A DNA stretch of 64,000 nucleotides, taken from assembly GCF_006376685.1 (NCBI RefSeq), contig NZ_VEWL01000002.1, positions 124,001 through 188,000 on the forward strand, in the 5' to 3' direction. Of the stretch, positions 17,251 through 27,204 are shown piece by piece. Source of the DNA: Ochrobactrum teleogrylli. GTDB lineage: Bacteria > Pseudomonadota > Alphaproteobacteria > Rhizobiales > Rhizobiaceae. Both the position numbers and the translations under genes were made by a program. Numbering within the stretch: position 1 is the stretch's first letter; every line of letters begins with the position of its first letter. The notes under the pieces are model-generated. The model worked only from the letters and a program-made list of their open reading frames with translations. It did not search any database and was not told the origin of the DNA.

Positions 17251-18366
17251 ATGGCAGTCGTTACAGGTCTGATCGGGTCCGGCTTTATGGGCAAGACCCA
17301 TGCGCTGGCGCTTGCCAACGTCAATCGCATCTTCGATCTGCCTTTGCAGGTCGAGTTGCACACGCTGGCCGATATCGATGAAACAACCGCTGAGAAAGCC
17401 GCAAGACAACTGGGCTTTGCCCATGCGACCGGCAACTGGTGCGACCTGATTGCCGATCCGACAATCAACCTTATCGATATCACCACGCCCAACCGATTTC
17501 ACAAGGAAATGGCGCTGGCGGCGATTGAAGCAGGCAAGCATGTCTATTGCGAAAAGCCACTTGCCCCCAGCGCAGCCGATTGTCTGGAAATGACGCTCGC
17601 GGCGGAGAAGAAAGGTGTCCAGACAGCCGTTGGTTTCAACTATCTCAAGAACCCGATGATCCGGCTGGCGAAAGACATTATAGACAGCGGAGAAATTGGC
17701 GAGGTCCGGAACTTTCGCGGCATCCATGCGGAAGATTTCATGGCCGATGCGCGTATTCCGTGGACATGGCGGCTGGACCCGGCTGGCGGCGGCGGTGCCC
17801 TTGCCGATATTGGCAGCCACATCATCGCCGCCGCACGCTATCTGGTCGGCCCGATTGCCGAAGTCATGGGCAGGACCGTCACCGCCATTCGCGAGCGCCC
17901 GGACAGCGCCGATCCTTCACAAAGCAAGCCGGTTGAAGTGGACGATGTCTGCCATGCCATGATCAGTTTTGCCAATGGGGCGACCGGGACGCTGGAAGCA
18001 AGCTGGATCGCCAGCGGGCGCAAAATGCAGCACGACTTTGAAATCTCCGGCTCGAAGGGCGCGATCTTCTTCACGCAGGAGCGGTTCAATGAGCTGGACC
18101 TGTTTCTTCATGCCGACAAAAAAGGCCAGCAGGGTTTTCGCAAGATTTTTGCCGGTCCCGACCACGAACCCTATGGTTCGTTCTGCGTGGCGGCGGGACA
18201 CCAGATCGGTTTCAACGACCTCAAGACCATCGAAGTGCGCGACTTCCTGCTGGCTATTGCTGGCCATAAAACCGGCCATGCCGATTTCCGTGAAGGTTAT
18301 GAAGTGCAAAAGACGCTGGAAACGATCTACGCTTCGGCGCGGGAACGCCAGTGGCGCAGAGTTTAA
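17251..18366 (+). CDS. Gfo/Idh/MocA family dehydrogenase
   Basis: The 371-residue enzyme has an N-terminal Rossmann fold (GLIGSGFMGKTHALAL, residues 6-21), the family motif CEKPLAPS near residue 100, and a C-terminal catalytic domain. GGALADIGSHIIAAARYL contains the usual Asp and His. Family members oxidise sugars and inositols with NAD(P). It is divergent from the CUT2 transport operon, with 288 bases between starts, so it probably handles the same imported compound with the SDR. ATG at 17251 has GGAGG 7 bases upstream. Its TAA overlaps the stop codon of convergent btuD. Confidence 0.9.
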   Translation: MAVVTGLIGSGFMGKTHALALANVNRIFDLPLQVELHTLADIDETTAEKAARQLGFAHATGNWCDLIADPTINLIDITTPNRFHKEMALAAIEAGKHVYCEKPLAPSAADCLEMTLAAEKKGVQTAVGFNYLKNPMIRLAKDIIDSGEIGEVRNFRGIHAEDFMADARIPWTWRLDPAGGGGALADIGSHIIAAARYLVGPIAEVMGRTVTAIRERPDSADPSQSKPVEVDDVCHAMISFANGATGTLEASWIASGRKMQHDFEISGSKGAIFFTQERFNELDLFLHADKKGQQGFRKIFAGPDHEPYGSFCVAAGHQIGFNDLKTIEVRDFLLAIAGHKTGHADFREGYEVQKTLETIYASARERQWRRV

Positions 18367-19133
18367 GCGCGGGACTTCGGCTGCACGATGAACTGCCCGT
18401 CGATATGCAGGATATGCGCCTCGATCCCGTAAACCTGCCGCAGCCGCTCCGGCGTCAGCACGTCCTGTGGCGGGCCATCCGCCGCAAGAAGCCCGTTCTC
18501 GAGAATGATCAGCCGCGTGCAATATTGTGCCGCAAGGCCAAGCTCATGCAGCGAGGCGATCACCGTTCGGCCTTCCTGCGCAAGCGCTGCAAAGTTTTCC
18601 ATCAAGGCCAGTTGATGCGACGGATCAAGCCCGGCGACCGGCTCGTCGGCGAGGATCACAGGCGTATCCTGCGCCAGAACGCGGGCGATCAGCACTCGCG
18701 CCAGTTCACCGCCGGAAAGCGCGTTGGCTGGCCGCTCGGCAAAGGCTTCCACATCCATGCGCTGCATCGCCGAACGGATCAGCGCTTCATCGCCAGCGTC
18801 CAGCGAAGCAAAGCTTGGCTTCAGCGCCGACCGTCCCAATGACACCAGCATATGCGCGGAAACCGGCCAGGCGACATCGCGCTCCTGCGGCAGATAGGCA
18901 ACCGCACCAGCTTTGTCGCGGGCGTTGAAATTGGCTATTCCTCGTCCATCGAGTGAAACCGCGCCATCTGCCCGAACAAGGCCGAGCATTGCTTTCAAAA
19001 GCGTGGTTTTGCCTGCGCCATTGGGTCCGATCAGGCCGATGAACTCGCCGGGGCCTGCATCGAAGCTGACGCGATCCAGCACGGTTTTCCCGCCCAGCGA
19101 CACGCTGATATTTTGAACCGAGAGCACCGTCAT
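18363..19133 (-). CDS. btuD: Cobalamin ABC importer ATPase (BtuD-like)
   Basis: The 256-residue protein has Walker A GPNGAGKTT, the Q-loop AYLPQERDVAWP, signature LSGGELARV, Walker B VILADEPVAGLD and switch histidine SLHE. The Q-loop form (LPQ) is typical of the FecE/BtuD/HmuV class that serves metal-chelate and vitamin B12 importers. Its ATG overlaps the TGA of btuC (ATGA), so the two are translationally coupled. The upstream riboswitch makes cobalamin the likely substrate rather than heme or siderophore. It ends convergently with the dehydrogenase gene. Confidence 0.88.
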   Translation of the reverse strand: MTVLSVQNISVSLGGKTVLDRVSFDAGPGEFIGLIGPNGAGKTTLLKAMLGLVRADGAVSLDGRGIANFNARDKAGAVAYLPQERDVAWPVSAHMLVSLGRSALKPSFASLDAGDEALIRSAMQRMDVEAFAERPANALSGGELARVLIARVLAQDTPVILADEPVAGLDPSHQLALMENFAALAQEGRTVIASLHELGLAAQYCTRLIILENGLLAADGPPQDVLTPERLRQVYGIEAHILHIDGQFIVQPKSRA

Positions 19134-20131
19134 ACGAGTTGCCTGCGATATTTGAACACCAGCCACAGGAAGAACGGCGCGCCGATCAGGGCCGTGACGA
19201 CGCCGAGCTTCAGTTCTCGTCCCGGCATGGCGACCCGCACCACTATATCGGCAGCAAGCAGCAAAGCCGCACCGCCCAAGCTACTCGCGACAAGCAGCCG
19301 CGATGGTCGCGCCCCGACCAGCGGTCGCAGCAGATGCGGCACCACAAGACCGACAAATCCGATAGCGCCCGCCACTGCCGTCGAAGCACCGACGCAAAGC
19401 GCTGTGCCCAACACGGCCAGAAGCTGCGCGCGGGCCAGACTGACACCCATGCTGGCCGCTGCATCGGCACCGAGCGTCAGGCTGTCGAGCGACCGCCCCA
19501 GCGACAGAAGCATGATCCAGCCAATGATGATGAACGGAACCACCAGCATCACATGGGTCATCGAGCGGTCTGCCAACGAGCCGAGCATCCAGAACACGAT
19601 TTCCATCGCTGCGAAGGGGTTAGGCGAAAGGTTGAGCGCCAGAGCAGTCAGCGCTCCGGCTAGGCTGGTCACCGCGACACCGGCCAGAATGACCGTCAAT
19701 GTTCCGGCATTGCGCCCGGCCAGAAGCTTGACGAGAAAGACCGATGCGAATGCACCGGCCAGTGCCAGCAAAGGCAGGGCCAAGGGAAACAGCAGCGACA
19801 GCCCGGTATAAATGGCGATGACTGCGCCAAGCGAAGCCGAAGCGCTGACACCGAGCAATCCGGGTTCTGCCAGCGGGTTTCGCAGATAGCCTTGCAGGGC
19901 CGCCCCAGAAAGCCCCAGCGACGCGCCGATCAGCAAAGCCAGCAAGGCGCGCGGCAGGCGGATCTCACGCATCACCAGCACGATGGCATCGCCCTCGCCG
20001 CTGAACAGCGCCCGGAGACTGTCGCTCACGGCAATATTGGCTGGCCCGGTCAGCAGCGACCACGCGAAAAGAACCGCCACAAGCACGGTAAGGCTGACGA
20101 GCAAAAGCACGAAACGAGTGTTTTCAGTCAC
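19130..20131 (-). CDS. btuC: Cobalamin ABC importer permease (BtuC-like)
   Basis: The 333-residue membrane protein of the FecCD/BtuC family has about ten helices. Motifs are RLPRALLALLIGASLGLSGAALQGYLRNPLAEPGLLGVSA (residues about 57-96) and the coupling region GAIGFVGLVVPHLLRPLVG near residue 255. I chose the GTG at 20131, which overlaps the end of btuF by 8 bases and has GAGGCGG upstream. Another GTG at 20167 would add 12 basic residues. It forms the inner-membrane channel for vitamin B12 with BtuD. Confidence 0.88.
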   Translation of the reverse strand: MTENTRFVLLLVSLTVLVAVLFAWSLLTGPANIAVSDSLRALFSGEGDAIVLVMREIRLPRALLALLIGASLGLSGAALQGYLRNPLAEPGLLGVSASASLGAVIAIYTGLSLLFPLALPLLALAGAFASVFLVKLLAGRNAGTLTVILAGVAVTSLAGALTALALNLSPNPFAAMEIVFWMLGSLADRSMTHVMLVVPFIIIGWIMLLSLGRSLDSLTLGADAAASMGVSLARAQLLAVLGTALCVGASTAVAGAIGFVGLVVPHLLRPLVGARPSRLLVASSLGGAALLLAADIVVRVAMPGRELKLGVVTALIGAPFFLWLVFKYRRQLV

Positions 20132-20960
20132 GCGCCGCCTCGCCAAGTTTTTCCACCGCCTCAACACTGAACGGCCCGCCGCAAACGGTCAGATTATCGG
20201 GAAGCCTCATTGCTTTCGCCTCGCGCTCCAGCGCCTGCAAAGCCGGATGCCGGAAATTCTGGAAAGCCAGCGCCGGTGCGCGCTCGCTTGCACTGAGGAC
20301 AAGCATATCCGGCTTTTCCATCACCAGCATTTCGAGAGGTAGCGCCGCAGGTCCGTTCACGCCAGCGCGGTCGGCGATATTGTCCAGCCCTGCCCGCTTG
20401 ACCGCCTCGTCAATCAACGTGCCGCGCCCGGATGTGTAACTATTGGCGAAATAAAGCGCGACAGTCTTGCGTTGCTGCGGCTTTTCTATTGCCGCAAGTC
20501 TAGATCGCATGGAGGCGACCAGCGCTTCCGCCTGTTCTTCGCGTCCAAGCAACGCGCCCATCCGCCTTAGATGCGCTTCGATATCGTCAAACGAGCGCGC
20601 AGGCGTGAACTGTTCCACATGCAGGCCAAGCCTGCGCAGAAGATCGACCGTCACCTGCGATGAAAATGTGCCCGCCAGCACCAGATCGGGCTTCATGAGG
20701 AAAATCTCCTCTGCTTCAGCCCGATTAACCGGTATTGTCGCCGCCTGCCCGGCCAGCACGGAAAGCTGCGGATCGCGCGACAGACGGGAAACCGACCGCA
20801 ACTGTCCCGGCGCGGCCAGAAGCATGGCCAGTTGATCGGTGCAGACATTGATCGACACCACGCGCTGTGGCGGTGCAGCCTTGGCAGAAGAAAGAGCGAC
20901 CGAAACCATGGCTGCCAGCGCCATAAGCCAGTTTGCGCCAAGGATCGTCGCTCTCGTCAT
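20124..20960 (-). CDS. btuF: Periplasmic cobalamin-binding protein (BtuF-like)
   Basis: The 278-residue protein has a signal peptide (cleavage near AKA, residue 28) and the helical-backbone binding-protein fold of the BtuF/FhuD class. It starts with QRVVSINVCTDQLAMLLAAPGQL and continues with EEIFLMKPDLVLAG. It passes substrate from the outer-membrane receptor to BtuCD. The gene starts 14 bases downstream of the btuB stop codon and overlaps btuC. Specificity is inferred from the riboswitch and the receptor. Confidence 0.85.
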   Translation of the reverse strand: MTRATILGANWLMALAAMVSVALSSAKAAPPQRVVSINVCTDQLAMLLAAPGQLRSVSRLSRDPQLSVLAGQAATIPVNRAEAEEIFLMKPDLVLAGTFSSQVTVDLLRRLGLHVEQFTPARSFDDIEAHLRRMGALLGREEQAEALVASMRSRLAAIEKPQQRKTVALYFANSYTSGRGTLIDEAVKRAGLDNIADRAGVNGPAALPLEMLVMEKPDMLVLSASERAPALAFQNFRHPALQALEREAKAMRLPDNLTVCGGPFSVEAVEKLGEAARD

Positions 20961-20974
20961 CCGTCGATAAACCC

Positions 20975-22849
20975 TCAGAAATTCCGCGTCAGACCGATGT
21001 TGAAGGTACGGCCCGGCGCAATATAACCGGAGGTCGTCTGGTAGTCCTTGTCAAAGATGTTCTCGACCGAGAACTTCAGCTTTGACTGCTTGTCGATGGC
21101 ATAAAGCGCCACGAAATCGGCAGTTACATAGCTGCCGAGCTTCCGCGTATTTGCGGCATCCGCATAACGCGAACCGCCATAGAAGACGCGGCCCGTCAGG
21201 TCGAGACCTTCGAACGGCGTATAGTTCACTTCGGCGGTCGCCTTGAAACGTTCGCGATAGGCAAGATCGGTGTCGTTTTCTTCATCGATGGGTCGCTTGA
21301 AGTCCAGCACCCCCTTCACGCCCCATTGGTCATCGAAGCGATGCGCCAGCGTCGCCTCGAAACCTGTCACCTGAGCGCGCGCCACATTATAGGGCAGATA
21401 AGAAGGCGCGGTACTCATGATCGCATCGCGCAATTCATTGCGATAAAGCGCAAGATCAAGGCTGGTCGCCGCCGAAATCTGCCAGTTCAGCCCCACTTCA
21501 TAGGAGCGTGACTTTTCCGGCTGCAGATCGGGATTGGCGAAACCGGGATAATAAAGCTCGTTGAATGTCGGCGCACGAAATCCGGTCGCATAGGACGACC
21601 GCACAACGAGGTCGGGTACAATCTCATAGCTCGCACCAATATTGTATGTCGTCACGTCGCCGAATTGCTGGTTGTGGTCGTAACGCACACCGCCATCGAC
21701 GCGCAGCGCTTCATATTCCAGCGAATACTGCCCGAACACCGCCGCCAGATTGCGCCCCGTCTCGTCATAGGCGACGGTGGAATCGATCGTCTCGCGATAG
21801 GCTTCGACACCGCCGGTCACGACATGCTTTGCCTTGCCCGTTTCGAAACTTTTCTCGGTGGACGCGAAAACACCGTAGCGCTTGGTTTCATAACGGTCGG
21901 AGCCGGAGACGCCCTTGCGGAAATCACGGCTGCTATCGATGCCCGAGCTGAACTCGACTGTCGAAGACCAGTCATCCGCGTGATCGATCCGCGTGCCGAT
22001 CTTGCCGGAAAAGGCTGTGCTGTAGCCCTGATCGGCGGACGGATATTCGGAATCATACTGATTGCGGCCCCGGCTCAAAAGCCCGTCCGCATAGAGCCTG
22101 CCCCAGTCAAAATCTTTTCCGAGCGAGAAGTTGAACGAGCCTTGCAGGAAACCATCCCGGTCCGGTTCGTGTCCCCACGCATCGGGGCTGGTGAAATCAT
22201 AGCCCTCGGTGCCGGTGATCGCCGCACCAAAGGCATAATCGACACCCGCAGCGCTCTGCCCTTGCACCGAACCGGAAGCATAGCCGCCCCAGGGATGGGC
22301 GACGCCCGTGGACAGGCTGCCGCACCATGAGCGCTCGCCACAAGCCCCGCCCTGCTTGGTGATGATGTTGATGACGCCACCCATCGCATCGGCCCCATAC
22401 TGGGCCGAATGGCCGCCCTTGGCGATCTCGATACGCTCGATTGAAGTCAGCGGAATATTGGCCAGCGCCGTGGTCCCATCCGTAGCCGATGCCGTGCGGA
22501 CGCCATTGACCAGCACGACCGTCTGCTTGGACGACATGCCGCGCATATAGATGTCCGACTTCGACCCCTGCCCGCCATTCGCCTTGATCGAAACCCCGCT
22601 ATAGGATTTCAGCAGTGATTGCAGATCGGGGGCCGCCGAACGCTCGATTTCAGCCGTGTCGATGACCGTTACCGACGAGGTGGATCGCTGCAACGACGTT
22701 GCGCGACGAAGCGGCGTGACAACAATCGTATTGAGAACCACGCTTGCATTGGCATCGCCCGCGCCGCTGGCGGTTTGGGCCGATGCGGCAAGCGGATTTG
22801 CAGCCGCAAAAGCAGCCGTCAGCAAAATGGATAATTTTGGAATATGCAC
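20975..22849 (-). CDS. btuB: TonB-dependent outer-membrane cobalamin receptor (BtuB-like)
   Basis: The 624-residue protein has a signal peptide (HIPKLSILLTAAFAAANPLAASAQ), a TonB-box-like NTIVVTPLRR segment, and a plug domain (LQSLLKSYSGVSIKANGGQGSKSDIYMRGM, IERIEIAKGGHSAQYGADAMGGVINIIT). A 22-strand-type barrel follows, ending in NIGLTRNF with the terminal Phe. It takes up vitamin B12 across the outer membrane using TonB energy. I chose the GTG at 22849 because GGAG precedes it and the signal peptide begins there. Upstream in-frame ATGs lack ribosome sites and would lie nearer the riboswitch. Confidence 0.9.
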   Translation of the reverse strand: MHIPKLSILLTAAFAAANPLAASAQTASGAGDANASVVLNTIVVTPLRRATSLQRSTSSVTVIDTAEIERSAAPDLQSLLKSYSGVSIKANGGQGSKSDIYMRGMSSKQTVVLVNGVRTASATDGTTALANIPLTSIERIEIAKGGHSAQYGADAMGGVINIITKQGGACGERSWCGSLSTGVAHPWGGYASGSVQGQSAAGVDYAFGAAITGTEGYDFTSPDAWGHEPDRDGFLQGSFNFSLGKDFDWGRLYADGLLSRGRNQYDSEYPSADQGYSTAFSGKIGTRIDHADDWSSTVEFSSGIDSSRDFRKGVSGSDRYETKRYGVFASTEKSFETGKAKHVVTGGVEAYRETIDSTVAYDETGRNLAAVFGQYSLEYEALRVDGGVRYDHNQQFGDVTTYNIGASYEIVPDLVVRSSYATGFRAPTFNELYYPGFANPDLQPEKSRSYEVGLNWQISAATSLDLALYRNELRDAIMSTAPSYLPYNVARAQVTGFEATLAHRFDDQWGVKGVLDFKRPIDEENDTDLAYRERFKATAEVNYTPFEGLDLTGRVFYGGSRYADAANTRKLGSYVTADFVALYAIDKQSKLKFSVENIFDKDYQTTSGYIAPGRTFNIGLTRNF

Positions 22850-22989
22850 CTGTATCGTCTCCTGCAAGGCGGTATCGCCTGACCGCAGGTCGAAGAAATA
22901 GGGGAAACCCATTTCCCGTTCCGGCGGCAACATTTGTCCAATGTCACCGCTACGGAAAGCCGCGCCCCGACACGCCCCGCGTCGAAACT

Positions 22990-23190
22990 AGGTGACCGGA
23001 TACGGCAGGTCTCCTGACTTCCGGGTCGCCGCTGTTCTTCCGCCTTCCCGAGTGCAAAAACTGCTCTCAGTGGCTTGATCGCCTGAGCGATTGTGGAAGA
23101 TAGCTCTCCGGTTACAGTTGCGGGGGCAGTCGCAGAATTGGCCAGATGGCCTCACCGCGTTCCCTTTTCATCCGCCTTTTACAGCGAAAC
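22990..23190 (-). ncRNA. Cobalamin (B12) riboswitch
   Basis: On the minus strand the leader holds the conserved AAAGGGAACGCGGTGAGG segment (about 23150-23169), the CTGCCCCCGCAACTGTAA core (about 23115-23132) and the B12 box AAGTCAGGAGACCTGCCG (23003-23020). Order and spacing fit an adenosylcobalamin riboswitch. It ends about 140 bases before btuB and should shut the btu operon when B12 is plentiful. Outer limits are approximate. Confidence 0.95.
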
Positions 23191-23253
23191 CGTTTCCTGA
23201 AACGAGCCCTAGCAAGGCTGATGCGGATTCGCAATGCGCCGAAAAGCGCGCTC

Positions 23254-23287
23254 CCCTGAATCGCATTCTCAACGAAGCGATTCAGGG
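23254..23287 (-). terminator. Hairpin after the YhhJ-like gene
   Basis: This is a perfect 11-bp stem (CCCTGAATCGC / GCGATTCAGGG) with a 12-base loop, 23 bases after the stop of the export operon. No T-run follows directly, but GCTTTT comes soon after. Confidence 0.6.
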
Positions 23288-23309
23288 CATTGTTTTCAAA
23301 AGGCTTTGA

Positions 23310-24422
23310 TTATCTCAAAAACGCCCGGAAGCGTTGCAGCGCGAAGTAAAACAGCACCGAGCCGATGACGATCAGGGCCAGAAATTGCGGCCAGACTACG
23401 CCGATCCCCGCCCCTCGAAACAGGATCGCCTGCGCCAATATGACGAAATGCGTGTTTGGAGCCACCAGCATGATGTTCTGGATGATATCCGGCATACTTT
23501 CCCGCGGGGTCATGCCGCCGGAAAGTACCTGCAACGGCATTAGCACCAGCATCAGCAACATGCCGAACTGCGGCATGGAGCCTGCAACCGTTGCCAGAAA
23601 AATGCCGAGGCTGGTGGTTGCGAAAAGCTGCAATGCGGCGCCAGCCAGAAACAGCAGAACCGATCCATAAATCGGCACCGCTAGCAGACCTTGCACTACA
23701 AAGATCAGCGCAAAGGCCGAAGCGACCAGCACGACCAGCCCCATGGACCAGACCTTGCTGACCATGATTTCAACCGGCGTCACCGGCATGACGAGCAAAT
23801 GCTCGATGGTGCCATGCTCGCGCTCGCGGATCAGCGCAGCACCCGTCAGGATGATCGACAGCATGGTGACCGACGAAATGACATTGTTGATCGCGCCGAA
23901 CCAGCTCTTGTTCAGATCCTGATTGAAGCGGGATCGCAAATTGAGATCGACCTTCGTATCCGCCGTGCCGCGATAACGGTTCAGGAACTCGTTCACCTCA
24001 CTGGAGACGATGGACTGAACATAGCCACCGCCCGTAAAGGCCTGACTCATGCGAGTTGCATCCACATTGAGCTGGATGGTCGGCGAGCGCCCGGCAAGCA
24101 GATCGCGCTGAAAATTCGGCGGAATGTTCAGCGCGAAAGTGTCGAGCCCTTCATCCATGCGGCTGTCCATCTCGTAGGAAGAAATGAGTTTGGGCGGCAC
24201 GAAATAAGGCGGGTAGAAAGCCGAGGTGATACGGTTTGAGACCGGCGATTGGTCTTCATCGACAATCGCGATAGCCGCATTGCTGAGATTTTCGGGCTGG
24301 GCCCGGGCAGAGGTATAGACCGCAAGCGTAAACGCATAGACGATCAGCAGCAGAAGCATAGGATCGCGGGCGAGACCGCGCAATTCCTTGATACCGAGCT
24401 GGAATATATTGGCTATCCGCAT
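23310..24422 (-). CDS. ABC-2 type permease (YhhJ-like) of RbbA export operon
   Basis: The 370-residue protein has one N-terminal membrane helix (residues about 23-42), a large external domain (residues about 45-185), and five C-terminal helices with the ABC-2 motif SGGMTPRESMPDIIQNIMLVAPNTHFV. E. coli YhhJ (about 374 residues) has the same layout. It is the last gene of a three-gene operon and starts 1 base after the RbbA-like gene. The set probably exports a substrate across the inner membrane with the HlyD-type adaptor. The substrate is unknown. Confidence 0.85.
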   Translation of the reverse strand: MRIANIFQLGIKELRGLARDPMLLLLIVYAFTLAVYTSARAQPENLSNAAIAIVDEDQSPVSNRITSAFYPPYFVPPKLISSYEMDSRMDEGLDTFALNIPPNFQRDLLAGRSPTIQLNVDATRMSQAFTGGGYVQSIVSSEVNEFLNRYRGTADTKVDLNLRSRFNQDLNKSWFGAINNVISSVTMLSIILTGAALIREREHGTIEHLLVMPVTPVEIMVSKVWSMGLVVLVASAFALIFVVQGLLAVPIYGSVLLFLAGAALQLFATTSLGIFLATVAGSMPQFGMLLMLVLMPLQVLSGGMTPRESMPDIIQNIMLVAPNTHFVILAQAILFRGAGIGVVWPQFLALIVIGSVLFYFALQRFRAFLR

Positions 24423-24423
24423 C

Positions 24424-27204
24424 TCAGCCCGCCTGTTTCTTGAGAAGGAGAATGGCCAGCACCATCAGCACCGGAATGGCGATCAGCAAGGGTATGAACG
24501 ACCCGGCAAGATCGCCAAAATCAAGCGCCTTGGAGAAAACCCCGCGCGAGATGGTCACGAAATAGGTCGTCGGGTAAATCTTGCCGATGAATGCGCCCGC
24601 ACCCTGCAATGACGAAACCGGATCGATGATGCCGGAATATTGCACCGCCGGAATGAGTGTCAGCAAGGCCGTGCCGAAGATGGCGGCAATCTGGCTGCTC
24701 ATGAAGGTGGAAAGCACCAGACCCATGCCGGTCGCGATGATGACATAGAGCAGCGCCGCCGCTGCATAGGTGAGGAAACTGCCGGTAAACGGCACCCGGA
24801 AGATGAAGACAGCAAAGGCTGTCAGCATCAGGAAGTTGAGGAAGGCGAGTGCAATATAGGGCAATTGCTTGCCGAACAGGAACTCGAATTTGGTCACCGG
24901 CGTCACATAGAAATTGATGATCGAGCCCAGTTCCTTTTCGCGCACCACACTCAAAACCGCGAGCATGGCCGGGATCATCAAAAGCAGCATTGGAATGACT
25001 GCTGGAACCATTGCCACCAGACTCTGGACATCGGGATTGTAGCGATAGCGAATTTCCAGATTGAAATTGCCGACCGTCGCCGCATTGCCATAAAGCTCGC
25101 GCGCCTTTTGCGTCAGCCAGTTGGCATGCATGCCTTGCACATAGCCGCGCACCGTTTCAGCGCGGGTGGGCATGGCACCGTCGATCCAGGCCGCCACCTC
25201 GACAGGCCGCCCATGCGCGATATTTGCGCCGAAACGTGGCGGTATCTCGATGGCAAGGCTAATCTCGCCGTTGCGCATCCGCCGGTCGAGATCGTCATAA
25301 TCGGTAATCGGCGGCATTTCAGTGAAATAGCGCGACCCGGCAATCTGCTGCGTATAATCGCGGCTGACCGTCGTATCGTCGCGGTCCAGAACCGCAAATG
25401 TCAGGTTTTCGACATTGAGATTGATGCCGTAACCGATCACGAACATCAAAATCACCGTGCCAAGAATGGCGAGTGTCGCGCGGATTGGATCGCGCTTCAA
25501 TTCCAGCGCCTCGCGCCGTGTATAAGCCAGCATGCGGCGCGGATTGGGAAGCCAACTCGGCTGAGGCTTGGGAGGACTGACGGCAGCCTGAACCGGCGCT
25601 GGTGCCTCTTCCGTAACGGGTGCCGCCGGTTGCCCCGTCTCGCCGATGGCTTCGGTCAGATAGGCGATAAAGGCTTCTTCCAAGGTCGCCGCATTGCGGC
25701 TTGCCGTGATCGCTTTCGGCGTTTCACTGATCAGCACCTTGCCCGCATGCATCAATGAAATGCGGTCGCACAACTCCGCCTCATTCATGAAGTGGGTCGA
25801 GACGAAAATCGTCACATTATCCTTGCGCGACAGGTCGGCCAGAATTTCCCAGAAAGCATCACGCGCCACCGGGTCCACGCCAGAGGTCGGCTCATCGAGA
25901 ATGAGAATATCCGGCGAATGGATCAGCGCCACCGCCAAAGACAGGCGCTGGCGAATACCAAGCGGCATGGAATCCGGCAATTCGTCCATCACACCGGCCA
26001 GATCGAAACGCTCGGAAAGTTCCTTGATGCGCCGCGCGGTCAGTTCCGGCTCCATGCCGAAAAGCTTGGCATGCAGTTCCAGATTCTGGAGAACCGTCAG
26101 CTCGGAATAAAGCGAAAAGGCCTGCGACATGTAGCCGACGCGCCGCCTGATATCGATATCCTTCGGATCGACCTCGCGCCCGAACAACCGTGCAATGCCA
26201 TCGCTGGCGGGCAGAAGGCCGGTCAGCACCTTCATGGTGGTGGATTTGCCGCAGCCATTGGAGCCGAGGAATCCGAAAATTTCGCCGCGTGGAATGCGGA
26301 AGCTCACATTATCGACCGCCGTGAAATTGCCGAACCGAACCGTGACATGTTCGGCTTCAATGGCGATCTCGGCATCGGCACCCGGCGCGCGCGGCGGAAT
26401 GACGATTTCCTTGTGCCCCTGCCGCAATTCCTCCGGCAGCAAAGCGATGAAGGCCGCATCGAGATTGGGCGTTTTAGTGCGTTCGAGAAGCTCCCGCGGC
26501 GTGCCCGTCGCCAATATCTGCCCGTCATTCATCGCGACAAGCCAGTCAAAACGCTCCGCTTCCTCCATATAGGCGGTCGCGACGATGACACTCATCCCCG
26601 GACGGTCCTTGCGGATATCGTCGATCAGTTCCCAGAACTGCCGGCGCGACAGGGGATCGACGCCAGTGGTCGGTTCATCGAGGATCAGCAGATCAGGATC
26701 GTGGATCAGCGAACAGCAGAGGCTCGTCTTCTGTTTCATGCCGCCCGAGAGCTTGCCTGCCGGGCGATCCGCAAAGGGTGACATGCCAGTGCGCGCCAGA
26801 AGATCGGCAATGCGCCGCTCCCGCTCCTGCCTGTCATGGCCGAACAGCCGTCCGAAAAAATCAATATTCTCGAAAACCGAGAGCGTCGGATAAAGGTTCT
26901 TGCCAAGGCCTTGCGGCATATAGGCGATGCGCGGATAGGCAGATTCGCGATGCTTCCGATCGGCAATATCGCCGCCCAGCACCTCAATGTGCCCTTCCTG
27001 CATGCTGCGCGCGCCGGAAACCAGCGACAGCAGGCTCGATTTGCCGACGCCATCGGGACCGATCAGGCCGATCATACGCCCGGCGGGGATATCGAGATCA
27101 ACATCGCGCAGCGCCTGCGCAGCGCCATAGGACAATTTTACGCCCTTTGCGCGAACGACAAAACTGTCGCCTCCCGCCTCAGACTGGACCGAAGCGTCAC
27201 TCAT
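24424..27204 (-). CDS. RbbA-like fusion: two ABC ATPase domains plus ABC-2 permease
   Basis: The 926-residue protein joins two nucleotide-binding domains and an ABC-2 membrane domain, as in E. coli RbbA (about 911 residues). Domain 1 has GPDGVGKSS (residues 49-57), LSGGMKQK and [13 protein letters not shown]. Domain 2 has GSNGCGKST (near 315) and [12 protein letters not shown], with the signature region reading [12 protein letters not shown] Pro-rich linker near 540-565 leads to the membrane part, with [11 protein letters not shown] typical of ABC-2. RbbA was described as ribosome-associated, but the gene set suggests an exporter. Its ATG overlaps the HlyD gene (ATGA). Confidence 0.88.
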   Translation of the reverse strand: MSDASVQSEAGGDSFVVRAKGVKLSYGAAQALRDVDLDIPAGRMIGLIGPDGVGKSSLLSLVSGARSMQEGHIEVLGGDIADRKHRESAYPRIAYMPQGLGKNLYPTLSVFENIDFFGRLFGHDRQERERRIADLLARTGMSPFADRPAGKLSGGMKQKTSLCCSLIHDPDLLILDEPTTGVDPLSRRQFWELIDDIRKDRPGMSVIVATAYMEEAERFDWLVAMNDGQILATGTPRELLERTKTPNLDAAFIALLPEELRQGHKEIVIPPRAPGADAEIAIEAEHVTVRFGNFTAVDNVSFRIPRGEIFGFLGSNGCGKSTTMKVLTGLLPASDGIARLFGREVDPKDIDIRRRVGYMSQAFSLYSELTVLQNLELHAKLFGMEPELTARRIKELSERFDLAGVMDELPDSMPLGIRQRLSLAVALIHSPDILILDEPTSGVDPVARDAFWEILADLSRKDNVTIFVSTHFMNEAELCDRISLMHAGKVLISETPKAITASRNAATLEEAFIAYLTEAIGETGQPAAPVTEEAPAPVQAAVSPPKPQPSWLPNPRRMLAYTRREALELKRDPIRATLAILGTVILMFVIGYGINLNVENLTFAVLDRDDTTVSRDYTQQIAGSRYFTEMPPITDYDDLDRRMRNGEISLAIEIPPRFGANIAHGRPVEVAAWIDGAMPTRAETVRGYVQGMHANWLTQKARELYGNAATVGNFNLEIRYRYNPDVQSLVAMVPAVIPMLLLMIPAMLAVLSVVREKELGSIINFYVTPVTKFEFLFGKQLPYIALAFLNFLMLTAFAVFIFRVPFTGSFLTYAAAALLYVIIATGMGLVLSTFMSSQIAAIFGTALLTLIPAVQYSGIIDPVSSLQGAGAFIGKIYPTTYFVTISRGVFSKALDFGDLAGSFIPLLIAIPVLMVLAILLLKKQAG

